8,594 nt of DNA from Bacilli bacterium (GCA_024693415.1 JAILKX010000024.1:1-8594); one strand, 5' to 3'; counted from the first letter of the stretch, positions 1-6,768 are shown. Translations and numbers: made by a program. The notes: a model not told the origin generated them from the sequence alone.

Positions 1-2588
1 GGAACGCTTAGTTTTTTGCTAGAGACGTTATAGGCGGCCCCGGTGGAAAGGTCGACATAGGAACCGTCGATCACATGGGTGAGGCTGACTTCTTTAACCG
101 CATTCGTCGGGTTGACGATGACCGCGCCATAGGAGCCGCTTCCATAGCGCTCGACGATCGAGCAGTAATTCCAATCGTGGCCATATTCGGATGTGCCGCG
201 GAAGATGCCATGGAAAGCATTGGCCGCGCTGATGGCGTCGACCTTCCAAGGCTTATCGGGGTTGATCACGCCCATCGTGCCGCTTGGACGGCAGAAATAG
301 AGGACGTTCGCATTTGCCCGCGCCGCATGGTAAGCGTAGATCGAGTCGATCGTGGTTTGGCCGATGCTTGAGGTGGGGTTTTTCTGCTGGAGGTATTCGT
401 CATGGGTTTCGGCATAAAGGATGTTGTTGCTGGCATCCATCCCCGTCGCATAGCTGGAGGGGGAATATGAATATCCTTGGGTGATCTGGTTGCGGACGTT
501 ATAGGAATCGGTGCTGTTTGTGACCCCATCCAACCCCGCGTAGTTGACGTAATCGCTATAGGCGCGGCCCGGTCCGCATGTGCCAATGACTTCGCCATAG
601 GCATAGATGTCCTTGGAATAGGTGGAGGAAGCGTAGCTCTTGGCGGCTTTATAGACGTTGTTCCAGAAAGAGGAGGCATAGTCGCCGTCATTGCTTGTCT
701 CGATGTGCTTGGCGGCGTCGAAGCGGAAGCCGTCGACCCCGTCATCGATCAATTCCTTGAGATAGGAATAGACGCGCCCTTGGACGGTCGTATTGGCCGT
801 ATTGAGGTCAGGCATGCCGATGTTCCCGCGGACGATCGCCTCAACCGAATCGTCGGAAGAAGCGAGATAAGAATGAAGCGTTGAGCCGGAATTTGCGTAG
901 ATTTCGTGTTCATATGCGTCGACTCCCGAATTGAGCGTCGCGGGCTCATCATGCTTCGAAAGGTGGTTGCAGACGACATCGACGAGGACTTTCACGCCGG
1001 CTTTGGCGGCGGCGGAAGTGAGCGACCGCAAGGAATCGGCATTGCCGATCCAGCTCTCCTGCACCGAGAAGGAAAGGGGCTGATAGAGCTTCCACCATTG
1101 CCCGCTTTCATCGGTCCAGTCGCTATTGAAATCGCGCGGACGCTGGAGAGGCGAAGTCTGGACGGCGTCGAATCCGGCGGCTTTGATGGAATAGATGTTG
1201 GCTTCGATCTTGCTTAATGGCCAATCGAAGCAATGGAGGATGCGGAGGCCTTGGGATTTGGCGCAGCTATCGACGTCGGGCTCGACGGTGTAGAAATTGC
1301 CGTTGAGGTAATAGTAGACGCCAGCGGAATCAAGGTGGAGGTCAGCGGTCTTGTTTTCCCCATTTTCCGAGAAAAGGAAGTTCATCGGATAGCTGAGTTC
1401 GTCGCTGAAGTAATAGTAATTCCAATTCAAGTCACGGTTTGATAAGTCTGCTCCTGGCCATTTGTCAAAGATGTCGCCATCGCTATTCCACGCCCAGATT
1501 TTGGTGTAATTGGTGGGGCAATAGACCTTCAGCCCGGTGGTCGGCTCGGAGATGAGCTTCATGTTGTGGTAATAATAGGTGCCCGGGGTGAGGTCGACGA
1601 GATCCTCGCTCTTTTCGGCATCGTTCCCTTTGTTGATGACGACGGACGCTTTCGCGGTATCCTCGAATGTATAGACCTTCCAATTCTCATTGAAGGAGGA
1701 AAGGGCGTTCCCAGGGTAATTCGCCGTAATCGTTCCGCCGGTATTCCAAGCATAGATGTTGGTCCAACCGGTATCGCAATAGATCGTGATGTCGGTCGGG
1801 GCGGCGGGAGCGCTTGAAGACGAGGAGCTGGACGAGGAACTGGATGAGGAACTCGAAGACCGGTGTCGCTCGACGCTTGCGTCGTAATTCTCATATTCGG
1901 ACTTCATCATCGCGATTTTGCTGCCGAGGGTGACGCCGGGGTTCTCTTCTCCGCCTGCTTTAACGGGGACGATCACTGTGCTGCCAAGATACTGCTCGAT
2001 ATTGAAATTGCTTTGTAACTGCCGGTACGAAAGGCAGCCGGTCGCGTAGCTTTCCGATGACCAGGCGCAAGAAGAGTATCCGCTTAAAAGCGAGGCCAGG
2101 CTTTCTTCGCTCAATGTCGTGCTTTGGCCTTCCGTTGCGTTGGCGTTGCTTCCGCCATTTTTTGTGAGCCGATAAATATCCGGGTCCTCAAAGTCAGGCA
2201 AAGCGGGGGCGTCTATGCTTTTGAGGCTGGGATTGGCGTCGGTGACGCTCCAATTGGGTTCGCCATGCGATATGGCTGAGGCATCAAGGAATAGGAATCC
2301 ATCCGCTTCGGAAATCGGCGTGTCTGCATAGAAGAGCTTCTTCCCGGCCGTTGTATCGCAGACATATGTCATTTTCTCTGTCTTTGTGCCGCCGGTGTAC
2401 CAACGATGGATGTAGCAATCGCCCCACCCCACATCCGAATATTCGACGAAGATGCGTCTGTCGGTCTGGACCGGCATGGCTTTGAGCGGGCGATTGACCG
2501 TAGGGGCTGAAACGAAAGTCGTCCCCATCAACGCGCCAGCCAAGGCAAAGATGATTGCGATTAAAGCGAAGCTCTGTATTTTTCTCAT
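1..2588 (-). CDS. Secreted multidomain alpha-amylase (GH13, AmyE-like) with two CBM26-like starch-binding modules; 3' end cut by window edge
   Basis: One uninterrupted frame runs from ATG at 2588 to the left edge: 862 codons with no stop. GGGGGAG lies 6 nt before the ATG. Residues 1-28 are a signal peptide (hydrophobic stretch about 6-22, cleavage after VSA). Residues 45-235 are not recognised, although 45-105 is aromatic-rich and could be a degenerate binding module. S244-S259 is a 16-serine linker. Residues 267-340 and 353-427 are two similar CBM26-like starch-binding modules (WTNIYAWN and YTKIWAWN strands). The GH13 barrel starts near 445, with DVVCNH (537-542), GFRFDAAKH (nucleophile D624, R622), GEVIG (acid/base E666) and ETHDE (H729, D730). 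All catalytic residues are present. The barrel resembles Bacillus subtilis AmyE (subfamily 28) by recall. It should hydrolyse internal alpha-1,4 bonds of starch outside the cell. The last ~80 residues enter the C-terminal beta domain. Confidence 0.95.
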   Translation of the reverse strand, partial: MRKIQSFALIAIIFALAGALMGTTFVSAPTVNRPLKAMPVQTDRRIFVEYSDVGWGDCYIHRWYTGGTKTEKMTYVCDTTAGKKLFYADTPISEADGFLFLDASAISHGEPNWSVTDANPSLKSIDAPALPDFEDPDIYRLTKNGGSNANATEGQSTTLSEESLASLLSGYSSCAWSSESYATGCLSYRQLQSNFNIEQYLGSTVIVPVKAGGEENPGVTLGSKIAMMKSEYENYDASVERHRSSSSSSSSSSSSSSSSAPAAPTDITIYCDTGWTNIYAWNTGGTITANYPGNALSSFNENWKVYTFEDTAKASVVINKGNDAEKSEDLVDLTPGTYYYHNMKLISEPTTGLKVYCPTNYTKIWAWNSDGDIFDKWPGADLSNRDLNWNYYYFSDELSYPMNFLFSENGENKTADLHLDSAGVYYYLNGNFYTVEPDVDSCAKSQGLRILHCFDWPLSKIEANIYSIKAAGFDAVQTSPLQRPRDFNSDWTDESGQWWKLYQPLSFSVQESWIGNADSLRSLTSAAAKAGVKVLVDVVCNHLSKHDEPATLNSGVDAYEHEIYANSGSTLHSYLASSDDSVEAIVRGNIGMPDLNTANTTVQGRVYSYLKELIDDGVDGFRFDAAKHIETSNDGDYASSFWNNVYKAAKSYASSTYSKDIYAYGEVIGTCGPGRAYSDYVNYAGLDGVTNSTDSYNVRNQITQGYSYSPSSYATGMDASNNILYAETHDEYLQQKNPTSSIGQTTIDSIYAYHAARANANVLYFCRPSGTMGVINPDKPWKVDAISAANAFHGIFRGTSEYGHDWNYCSIVERYGSGSYGAVIVNPTNAVKEVSLTHVIDGSYVDLSTGAAYNVSSKKLSV
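1822..1857 (-). repeat. Three imperfect 12-bp tandem units encoding the poly-serine linker
   Basis: The units GAGGAGCTGGAC (1822-1833), GAGGAACTGGAT (1834-1845) and GAGGAACTCGAA (1846-1857) are tandem on the plus strand. On the coding strand they read as mixed TCN/AGY serine codons within S244-S259. The mixed codons suggest selection for a serine linker rather than fresh slippage, but the 12-bp periodicity points to an origin by unit duplication. The run separates the unassigned N-terminal region from the starch-binding modules. Confidence 0.7.
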
Positions 2589-2640
2589 GAGAAACTCCCC
2601 CGACGTTTCATTTATTATGAATGATGATTGACGAAAGCGA

Positions 2641-2648
2641 AAGCGTTT
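2641..2648. promoter_or_regulatory. Possible LacI/CcpA-family operator half-match upstream of the amylase
   Basis: AAGCGTTT fits the AANCGNTT core typical of LacI-family (CcpA, MalR) operators. It lies about 25 nt upstream of the candidate amylase -10 box, where a repressor could act. The flanks do not match a full CcpA cre consensus, so this is weak. The placement is attractive because amylase genes in Bacillota are commonly under carbon catabolite control. Confidence 0.2.
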
Positions 2649-2860
2649 GGCGCAACTTCGTAGGCCAACCAGAATACCGGCAACGCCATAAGCCAAGAGG
2701 TCGGCGGCGGGAAGGTTTTCACTCACCCCGAAGCCCCCCAAGAAGAGCGGTGTCTATTGCAAATGAGCCGATCGCTATGGCTTTTCTTTAGGAACCCAAT
2801 GACGCAGAGCCCATGAATGGGCCCATTTTGAGGGGGTCATATTTCTAACCCTAAGCATAG

Positions 2861-2900
2861 AAAAAAGAGGCCGCTTCCATTAATCGGATGCAGAGATCCG
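2861..2900 (-). terminator. Weak candidate terminator of the Nif11-like gene
   Basis: On the minus strand a 5-bp hairpin (CGGAT/ATCCG, 6-nt loop, 2900-2885) is followed 18 nt later by a run of six T (2866-2861). The separation between stem and T-run is too long for a textbook intrinsic terminator, so this is only a possibility. Confidence 0.2.
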
Positions 2901-2940
2901 GTCAATTTGCCGCAGCCACTTGCTTACGTGATAAATAGCG

Positions 2941-3243
2941 TCAGTCCCACCACTTATGCCAGCAGGTCCAGCAGGTATACTGGGTTTCGGTTCCGCCGAT
3001 CTGGTTTTGGTATTGGATGACCTCGACGTTGGTGGATCCGCATCTTAGGCAATTGGGGCCATGGAATTTCACTTCCGGGGACTCGGAGGATAGGCATCCT
3101 CCTCCGCTGATGGCCTCCAACTGCTCATCGGTCAGTTCAATGCCTTCCTCTTTGGCAAGCCCCAAAAGCTCTTCGAAGCTATTGGCTACTTTGAACTTCT
3201 CGATTTGCTCTTCGGTCAGCCCTTTTAACAGTTCTTCTCTCAT
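2941..3243 (-). CDS. Nif11-like leader peptide fused to a zinc-ribbon-like C-terminus (RiPP-precursor-like)
   Basis: The protein has 100 residues. ATG at 3243 is preceded by a perfect AGGAGG (3259-3254), 10 nt away. Residues 1-48 match the Nif11-like leader style: an amphipathic acidic helix (EEQIEKFKVANSFEELLGLA), then ELTDEQLEAISGG, a double-glycine motif at G47-G48(-G49) that C39-type peptidases normally cut. The rest is not a typical short hydrophobic core. It carries C65-x2-C68 and C91-x2-C94, 22 residues apart, with CGSTNVE after the first pair and YTCWTCWHKWW at the end, which resembles a TFIIS/RPB9-type zinc ribbon by recall. C50 follows the Gly motif directly. No modification enzyme, protease or ABC exporter is visible within the window. 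It could be a modified-peptide precursor, or a zinc-binding protein exported by a Gly-Gly leader. The leader call is firm; the function is unknown. Confidence 0.85.
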   Translation of the reverse strand: MREELLKGLTEEQIEKFKVANSFEELLGLAKEEGIELTDEQLEAISGGGCLSSESPEVKFHGPNCLRCGSTNVEVIQYQNQIGGTETQYTCWTCWHKWWD

Positions 3244-3332
3244 GGGGTCGTTGCCTCCTGTTTATGGCAGTATCATAGCAAACCAAAGGCGATGATGCAG
3301 AGGTTTATAGCAACGACCTGCACATACAATCG

Positions 3333-3364
3333 TTGACATAACGTCCTATTTTTGGAATATAGCG
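3333..3364 (+). promoter_or_regulatory. Candidate sigma-A promoter of the secreted-protein gene
   Basis: A perfect TTGACA (3333-3338) is followed after 17-19 nt by an AT-rich stretch, AATATAGC (3356-3363), that can supply a -10 box of moderate quality. The implied 5' leader before ATG 3487 is about 115 nt. The promoter lies in the 243-nt region shared with the divergent Nif11-like gene. Confidence 0.45.
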
Positions 3365-3486
3365 AAACGTCAAACAAACGAAGGCTCCAAAAATTATTGG
3401 CCGATATCGGAACGAGATTCCTTCATCTTGTTTTTATGGCGTTTGGCCCCCATAATTAAACGAAATTCATAGGAGGAACGTTCGCG

Positions 3487-4206
3487 ATGAAAAGGAAAAT
3501 GCTGGCCATGCTCACTGGAGCGCTCTTGGTTTCTGCCGTCGCCATCGGAGTGGCGGGCATCTCGGCCAATTTTGACAATCCTGTCAGAAACGTGGGCGCC
3601 ACCGAGATAACGACGACGATCACAAGCGACATGTTGGCGGCGACTGCGCTGGAAACCCACGCTTGGACCTTCCATGATCAAACCAAGGCGGGTGAAGGAA
3701 AATTTAGAATCGCGCTCGATGGCGGAAAATATATCGACGGAGCGATTTTGTATCAGGATTGCAATCATCAGACTCTATCAAGCAATCTGGGAGGAACCTT
3801 TTCCTTGGACAATTCCGGTCAAAGTTCAGCCAATAATTTAAACTTCCACTTCTTTTTCTCCGTTTTCGGCCTCAAAAATGTCCAAACGACCTTCAAGTAT
3901 TCAATAACGACGGGGGCGGGACAGGACTGCACATTCCGCACAAAATTTTTCACTCAAAGCAGCATCGAGGATTACTTTAGCAATCGTGACTATAGCGGTT
4001 GCGTAAGCGATTCCTCTGGCCAGGCTTTTAGCTCGTCCTACTTGTTCAAACTTTACAGCGCCGAAAATAGCTACAGTCATGAAAGCGACTACTCGGAGAG
4101 TTCCAAGGCCAACATTTTCGCCATCCAATTTCACAGCAACAGCGTACCAAGCGGAGCAAAAGCTTCCTTCGCCCTCACGCAATTGGAATTGACCTATACC
4201 TGCTAA
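3487..4206 (+). CDS. Secreted protein of unknown function, probably a beta-sandwich
   Basis: The protein has 239 residues. ATG at 3487 is preceded by AGGAGG (3471-3476) with a 10-nt gap, the same arrangement as the divergent Nif11-like gene. The N-terminus MKRK followed by a hydrophobic stretch (5-24) is a signal peptide; cleavage could follow ISA (27) or VGA (38). The mature part is rich in Ser, Thr, Asn and Phe, with alternating strands (for example NFHFFFSVFG, 119-128) and four cysteines (C92, C148, C172, C239, the last being the final residue), which could form two disulfides. There is no LPxTG motif, no lipobox and no further transmembrane segment. I do not recognise a family. A soluble extracellular adhesin or binding domain would fit the composition, but this is only inference. 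The gene stands alone and ends at the hairpin at 4239-4268. Confidence 0.85.
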   Translation: MKRKMLAMLTGALLVSAVAIGVAGISANFDNPVRNVGATEITTTITSDMLAATALETHAWTFHDQTKAGEGKFRIALDGGKYIDGAILYQDCNHQTLSSNLGGTFSLDNSGQSSANNLNFHFFFSVFGLKNVQTTFKYSITTGAGQDCTFRTKFFTQSSIEDYFSNRDYSGCVSDSSGQAFSSSYLFKLYSAENSYSHESDYSESSKANIFAIQFHSNSVPSGAKASFALTQLELTYTC

Positions 4207-4238
4207 CGTCGCCTGGCCGTAAACGCTTAATGCAAGAA

Positions 4239-4268
4239 AAGGCCAACTAGGTTCCGCTGGTTGGCCTT
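4239..4268. terminator. Strong bidirectional intrinsic terminator between convergent genes
   Basis: AAGGCCAACTAG and CTGGTTGGCCTT form a 12-bp stem (one U.G pair on the plus strand) around the 6-nt loop GTTCCG. The plus side is followed by ATTTAGTTT and the minus side by TTTTCTT. It separates the secreted-protein gene (ends 4206, plus) from the alkD remnant (ends 4295, minus) and can serve both. Confidence 0.85.
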
Positions 4269-4294
4269 ATTTAGTTTGAGCTTACGGTTGTGGC

Positions 4295-4738
4295 CTATTT
4301 TCTTTTCAACGTCTTCAAATACGCTTTATGCTTGTCGCTTACGCGGTAGGATTCCACCGCTTTTTGGATTGCCTTGTTATGGGTGAATGCATCAAAGCCA
4401 TGATCTTCGATCGCCTTGATGAACGAATCGTAATTCTTGGCTAGCCCAGTCGCGAGGTACCAGGCGACCATCATCTTGACGTAATAGTCATCGAGCTTCA
4501 CTTCCCTGACCTTTTGGATGTGCTCCTCTTTGAAATTCTCGCCAAGAAAATAATTCATCAGGCACTTGACCGCGTATCTGACGCGATACACCTCATCGCT
4601 TTTGAGCCACCAATAGACTTCACGGATCAGTTCATCTAGGTGCTTGTTTAAGTGCTTGTTGCAAATCGTATCGCAGACGGACCAATTGGACAAGAGAGGC
4701 AAAATCCGACTCCGCTTTGTCAAGCTTGCCGGGATCAC
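4295..4738 (-). pseudogene. 5'-truncated AlkD-like DNA alkylation repair protein (C-terminal ~130 residues)
   Basis: From about residue 13 of this frame (LLSNWSVCDTICNKHL) the sequence matches the C-terminal part of AlkD-type HEAT-repeat DNA glycosylases by recall: NWSVCD, YRVRYAVKCLMNYFL, YYVKMMVAWYLATGLAKNYD, THNKAIQKAVESYR and a lysine-rich end. Full proteins are about 220-230 residues, so roughly the first 90-95 are missing. The frame can be opened by GTG at 4738, but there is no ribosome site, and the first dozen codons are fic sequence read out of frame. Repair activity is unlikely without the N-terminal repeats. Such enzymes remove N3- and N7-alkylated bases. It lies on the same strand as fic, so a single internal deletion could have produced the join. 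Confidence 0.8.
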
Positions 4739-4799
4739 GAATGTTCAGTTTGTTGATAAGGACGTCTGTTCCTTCGTAAACATAGGGGTCTTTCATCAT
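4632..4799 (-). pseudogene. Fic-family toxin, N-terminal fragment only
   Basis: ATG at 4799 overlaps the antitoxin stop as ATGA, the usual coupling of a toxin to its antitoxin; a second ATG follows at once. The first ~36 codons (MMKDPYVYEGTDVLINKL, then a KLDKAESDFASL segment) are the typical start of Fic/cell-filamentation proteins. After about position 4700 the frame leaves Fic similarity, runs through alkD sequence in a different frame, and stops at TGA 4634-4632 after 55 codons. The catalytic HPFxxGNGR core and the helical Fic fold are entirely absent, so no AMP-transfer activity is possible. Confidence 0.8.
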
Positions 4800-5116
4800 C
4801 GTTGATACAGCCTACCGATCGCAAATTGCGCGGTCTCATAATCAATCTCGCCCCGGGAATAGAGGCGCAAGATCCTTTGGGCATCCTCAGAGGGTTTTAC
4901 CCCGTCAACAGTAGCCACGGAGATTGCGAAGTCGAGGTCTTGGTCCTCCTTCCTAGGAAGAACCAATTCAAACGGCATTCCATTGCGATTGACAGCAGCC
5001 GTAAGGAAAAGCATTATCGCCTGGCTCGTGGTAAGGCCAAGAGAGGAAAAGAGCCTATCGGCTTGTTTCTTTATATCTTCGGTTACCCTCGTATGAACTG
5101 TCTGCGTTTTTGCCAT
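4796..5116 (-). CDS. RelB/DinJ-type ribbon-helix-helix antitoxin with VbhA-like C-terminus, partner of the broken Fic
   Basis: The protein has 106 residues. ATG at 5116 is preceded by GAGGT 7 nt upstream. Residues 5-45 are a DinJ/RelB-like ribbon-helix-helix: a beta-strand (TVHTRVTED), then helices including FSSLGLTTSQAIMLFL, followed by NRNGMPFEL, the standard DinJ continuation. Residues 66-104 look like the antitoxin helix of VbhA, which blocks Fic by placing a Glu near the ATP site: SVATVDGVKPSED, then ILRLYSRGEIDYETAQ. The canonical [S/T]xxxE[G/N] motif is imperfect: D71-G72 replaces EG, and V67 takes the Ser/Thr position, with S66 one residue earlier. The protein should bind its own promoter and neutralise Fic; the toxin gene directly downstream is destroyed, so this is an orphan antitoxin. 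Confidence 0.85.
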   Translation of the reverse strand: MAKTQTVHTRVTEDIKKQADRLFSSLGLTTSQAIMLFLTAAVNRNGMPFELVLPRKEDQDLDFAISVATVDGVKPSEDAQRILRLYSRGEIDYETAQFAIGRLYQR

Positions 5117-5158
5117 ATGAATTACCTCGCTGCTATTGTATTACGTTTGCGATACATA
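5117..5158 (-). promoter_or_regulatory. Candidate antitoxin promoter with imperfect inverted repeat
   Basis: On the minus strand TACAAT (5140-5135) is a good -10 box about 18 nt before the antitoxin ATG, with no clear -35. It overlaps the imperfect dyad GTATTACG...TGCGATAC (5138-5155 on the plus strand), a plausible autoregulatory operator for the ribbon-helix-helix domain. The leader would be very short. Confidence 0.35.
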
Positions 5159-5372
5159 TGGGGGCGCGAGAATAAAAACCCAAGCCAATCGATATTTGGG
5201 ATATACGCTCGTGTCAGGGCGCGGTCTTTTATCCTGAATCGGACAAATTCCCCTATCCGTATTTTGCCGCTGAAACAACCCTCCGCGAACGAAAACTCGA
5301 TTCTTTTCGCCGCAAAAGGCGCGCAACCGAATTAATTCAACCATCAGTTTCATGGGTTCAACCAATGGTTTC

Positions 5373-5402
5373 TTGAAATAAATAACCGGGCATTCAGAAT
5401 AT
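5373..5402 (+). promoter_or_regulatory. Weak candidate promoter of the MFS gene
   Basis: TTGAAA (5373-5378) is followed 18 nt later by GAATAT (5397-5402). Transcription would then begin near 5409, which leaves almost no leader for ATG 5414 and about 20 nt for ATG 5429. This slightly favours the second start. Confidence 0.25.
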
Positions 5403-5413
5403 GGGCAACAATC

Positions 5414-6733
5414 ATGGTGGTTGGTGACATGCAAGAAGCAGAGACGACAAAGAAAAATGTGTTTGCCTATCGAAACTACTCGCTAACGTTTTTCGGGGCA
5501 CTCGTATCGAATCTCGGTAACATCTTATATAGCTTTGCCGTTAGCTTTTATATCTTAAAGTTGACTGATAACAATGCTTTTATTCAAGGTGCATATCTCG
5601 CTACTGGTGGCATTGTTTATGTGTTGATCACTTTATTTGGCGGCGTGATAAGCGATCGATTCCACAAAGGCAAAATCATGTTCATATGCGACTACTTAAA
5701 AGGCGGTCTTATCATCGGTATGACTTTGATTATGATGCTCGCGTGCAAAACCGATATCTCAAAAGTCGTTGTTTTATTCATCATCGCGGTGCTTGGCAAC
5801 GCGATCGGGGCCATCTTCTCCCCTGCTGCCGCTTCGTTATTACCACACATTATTCCAGAAGAATCTCTTCAACAAGGACAATCATATTTTTCAGTTATGC
5901 AAAGCGCCAACGGGATCGTCGGCGTCATCTTGGCCGGCGTATTATATGGCGTTCTTCAGACCGATATCCTGTTCTTGATCGTCGGCGGCTGCTACATCAT
6001 CAGCGCCTTCACCGAAATGTTTATTCGATACGACCATCAACGAAACGAGGAAAAGCTCACGGTCAAAGCGGCCTTCTCCGATATCGGCGCCGGCATCAAG
6101 TATCTGTTTGGCTTCAAGCCGCTCTTCTATTTGATCATCGCGATGCTGTTCATCAATTTCTTCTTTGCCCCGATCTCCGAGAATTTCATCCCCTATTTCG
6201 TCGCCACCGACGTCGCAAAAGGCGAATACCTATTCAAGGACATCATGAAACCGGAGATGTGGAATTCCATCATTTCCGTCGCGATTGCCCTCGGCATGAT
6301 CATCATGGCCATCGTCGTTTCCACAAAAAAGACCGGAAGCACGATCATCAAAGGCCTGCGCATCTCCTTCGTCGTCCTCGATGCCGTATTGGTCGGTCTG
6401 GCGGCAATCTACTTCATATTCAGCAGGGGCGTTATTCCACTCAATGCGATGATCATCACGATGACGATAGGTGCCTTTTGCGTTGGCTTGCTGCTGCCGA
6501 CGATCAACATCCCGAGTTCTACCAAGATCATGACGTTGACGGAAAAGGACAAGTTGGGGAAGGTATCGAGCGTCATGGACGTCGGCTCCCAAGGGCTGAT
6601 TCCCCTGGCGAGCTTCCTCGCCGGCACCGTCATCAACGGTCTTGGAGCGCCTTGGCTTTTGGTGATCTGCGCCCTCGGCTTGGTCCTCGTCACCGTGTTC
6701 ATCTGCGCGAACAAACATATCGGCCAGCTATAA
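5414..6733 (+). CDS. MFS efflux transporter (DHA3/MFS_3-like), 12 membrane helices
   Basis: The protein has 439 residues from ATG 5414, or 434 from ATG 5429. Neither start has a strong ribosome site; 5429 places the usual short polar leader before NYSLTFFG. About 12 membrane segments can be placed near 24-44, 56-78, 88-110, 117-140, 160-182, 184-203, 235-256, 284-303, 315-337, 343-362, 393-410 and 414-431. The loop GGVISDRFHKGK (76-87) is MFS motif A, and FSPAAASLLPHIIPEESL (135-152) is typical of the macrolide-efflux/MFS_3 group. The family exports drugs or small molecules using the proton gradient; the substrate cannot be read from sequence. It is not in an operon with the flanking genes. 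The first third is distinctly more AT-rich than the last third. A 357-codon frame overlapping it in another phase is a shadow. Confidence 0.9.
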   Translation: MVVGDMQEAETTKKNVFAYRNYSLTFFGALVSNLGNILYSFAVSFYILKLTDNNAFIQGAYLATGGIVYVLITLFGGVISDRFHKGKIMFICDYLKGGLIIGMTLIMMLACKTDISKVVVLFIIAVLGNAIGAIFSPAAASLLPHIIPEESLQQGQSYFSVMQSANGIVGVILAGVLYGVLQTDILFLIVGGCYIISAFTEMFIRYDHQRNEEKLTVKAAFSDIGAGIKYLFGFKPLFYLIIAMLFINFFFAPISENFIPYFVATDVAKGEYLFKDIMKPEMWNSIISVAIALGMIIMAIVVSTKKTGSTIIKGLRISFVVLDAVLVGLAAIYFIFSRGVIPLNAMIITMTIGAFCVGLLLPTINIPSSTKIMTLTEKDKLGKVSSVMDVGSQGLIPLASFLAGTVINGLGAPWLLVICALGLVLVTVFICANKHIGQL

Positions 6734-6768
6734 AAAACCGGCCTTTGGAAGACCCGTGAACGGATGAT

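Larger units (their letters stand above)
2589..2940. other. Intergenic gap between the Nif11-like gene and the amylase gene
   Basis: I find no convincing gene in these 352 nt. The left end carries the amylase ribosome site (2595-2601) and a possible minus-strand -10 CATAAT (2613-2618) without a good -35 box. Positions 2809-2826 hold two overlapping palindromes, GCCCAT-GA-ATGGGC and ATGGGCCCAT. CGGAT-GCAGAG-ATCCG (2885-2900) followed on the minus strand by TTTTTT (2866-2861) could be a weak terminator of the Nif11-like gene. Confidence 0.5.

Noticed and set aside
75..1894. Many open frames of 60-160 codons on both strands over the amylase region, for example 477-884 plus and 266-745 minus
   Set aside because: They overlap an 862-codon uninterrupted frame with a signal peptide and all GH13 motifs, have biased arginine- or aspartate-rich translations and lack ribosome sites: shadows.
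4802..5335. A 177-codon plus-strand frame antisense to the antitoxin
   Set aside because: It is antisense to a well-supported ribbon-helix-helix gene, with no ribosome site and no recognisable domain.
5686..6759. A 357-codon plus-strand frame overlapping the MFS gene
   Set aside because: Its translation is Arg/His-rich and structureless, while the overlapping frame has 12 clear membrane helices and MFS motif A. It is a shadow frame.
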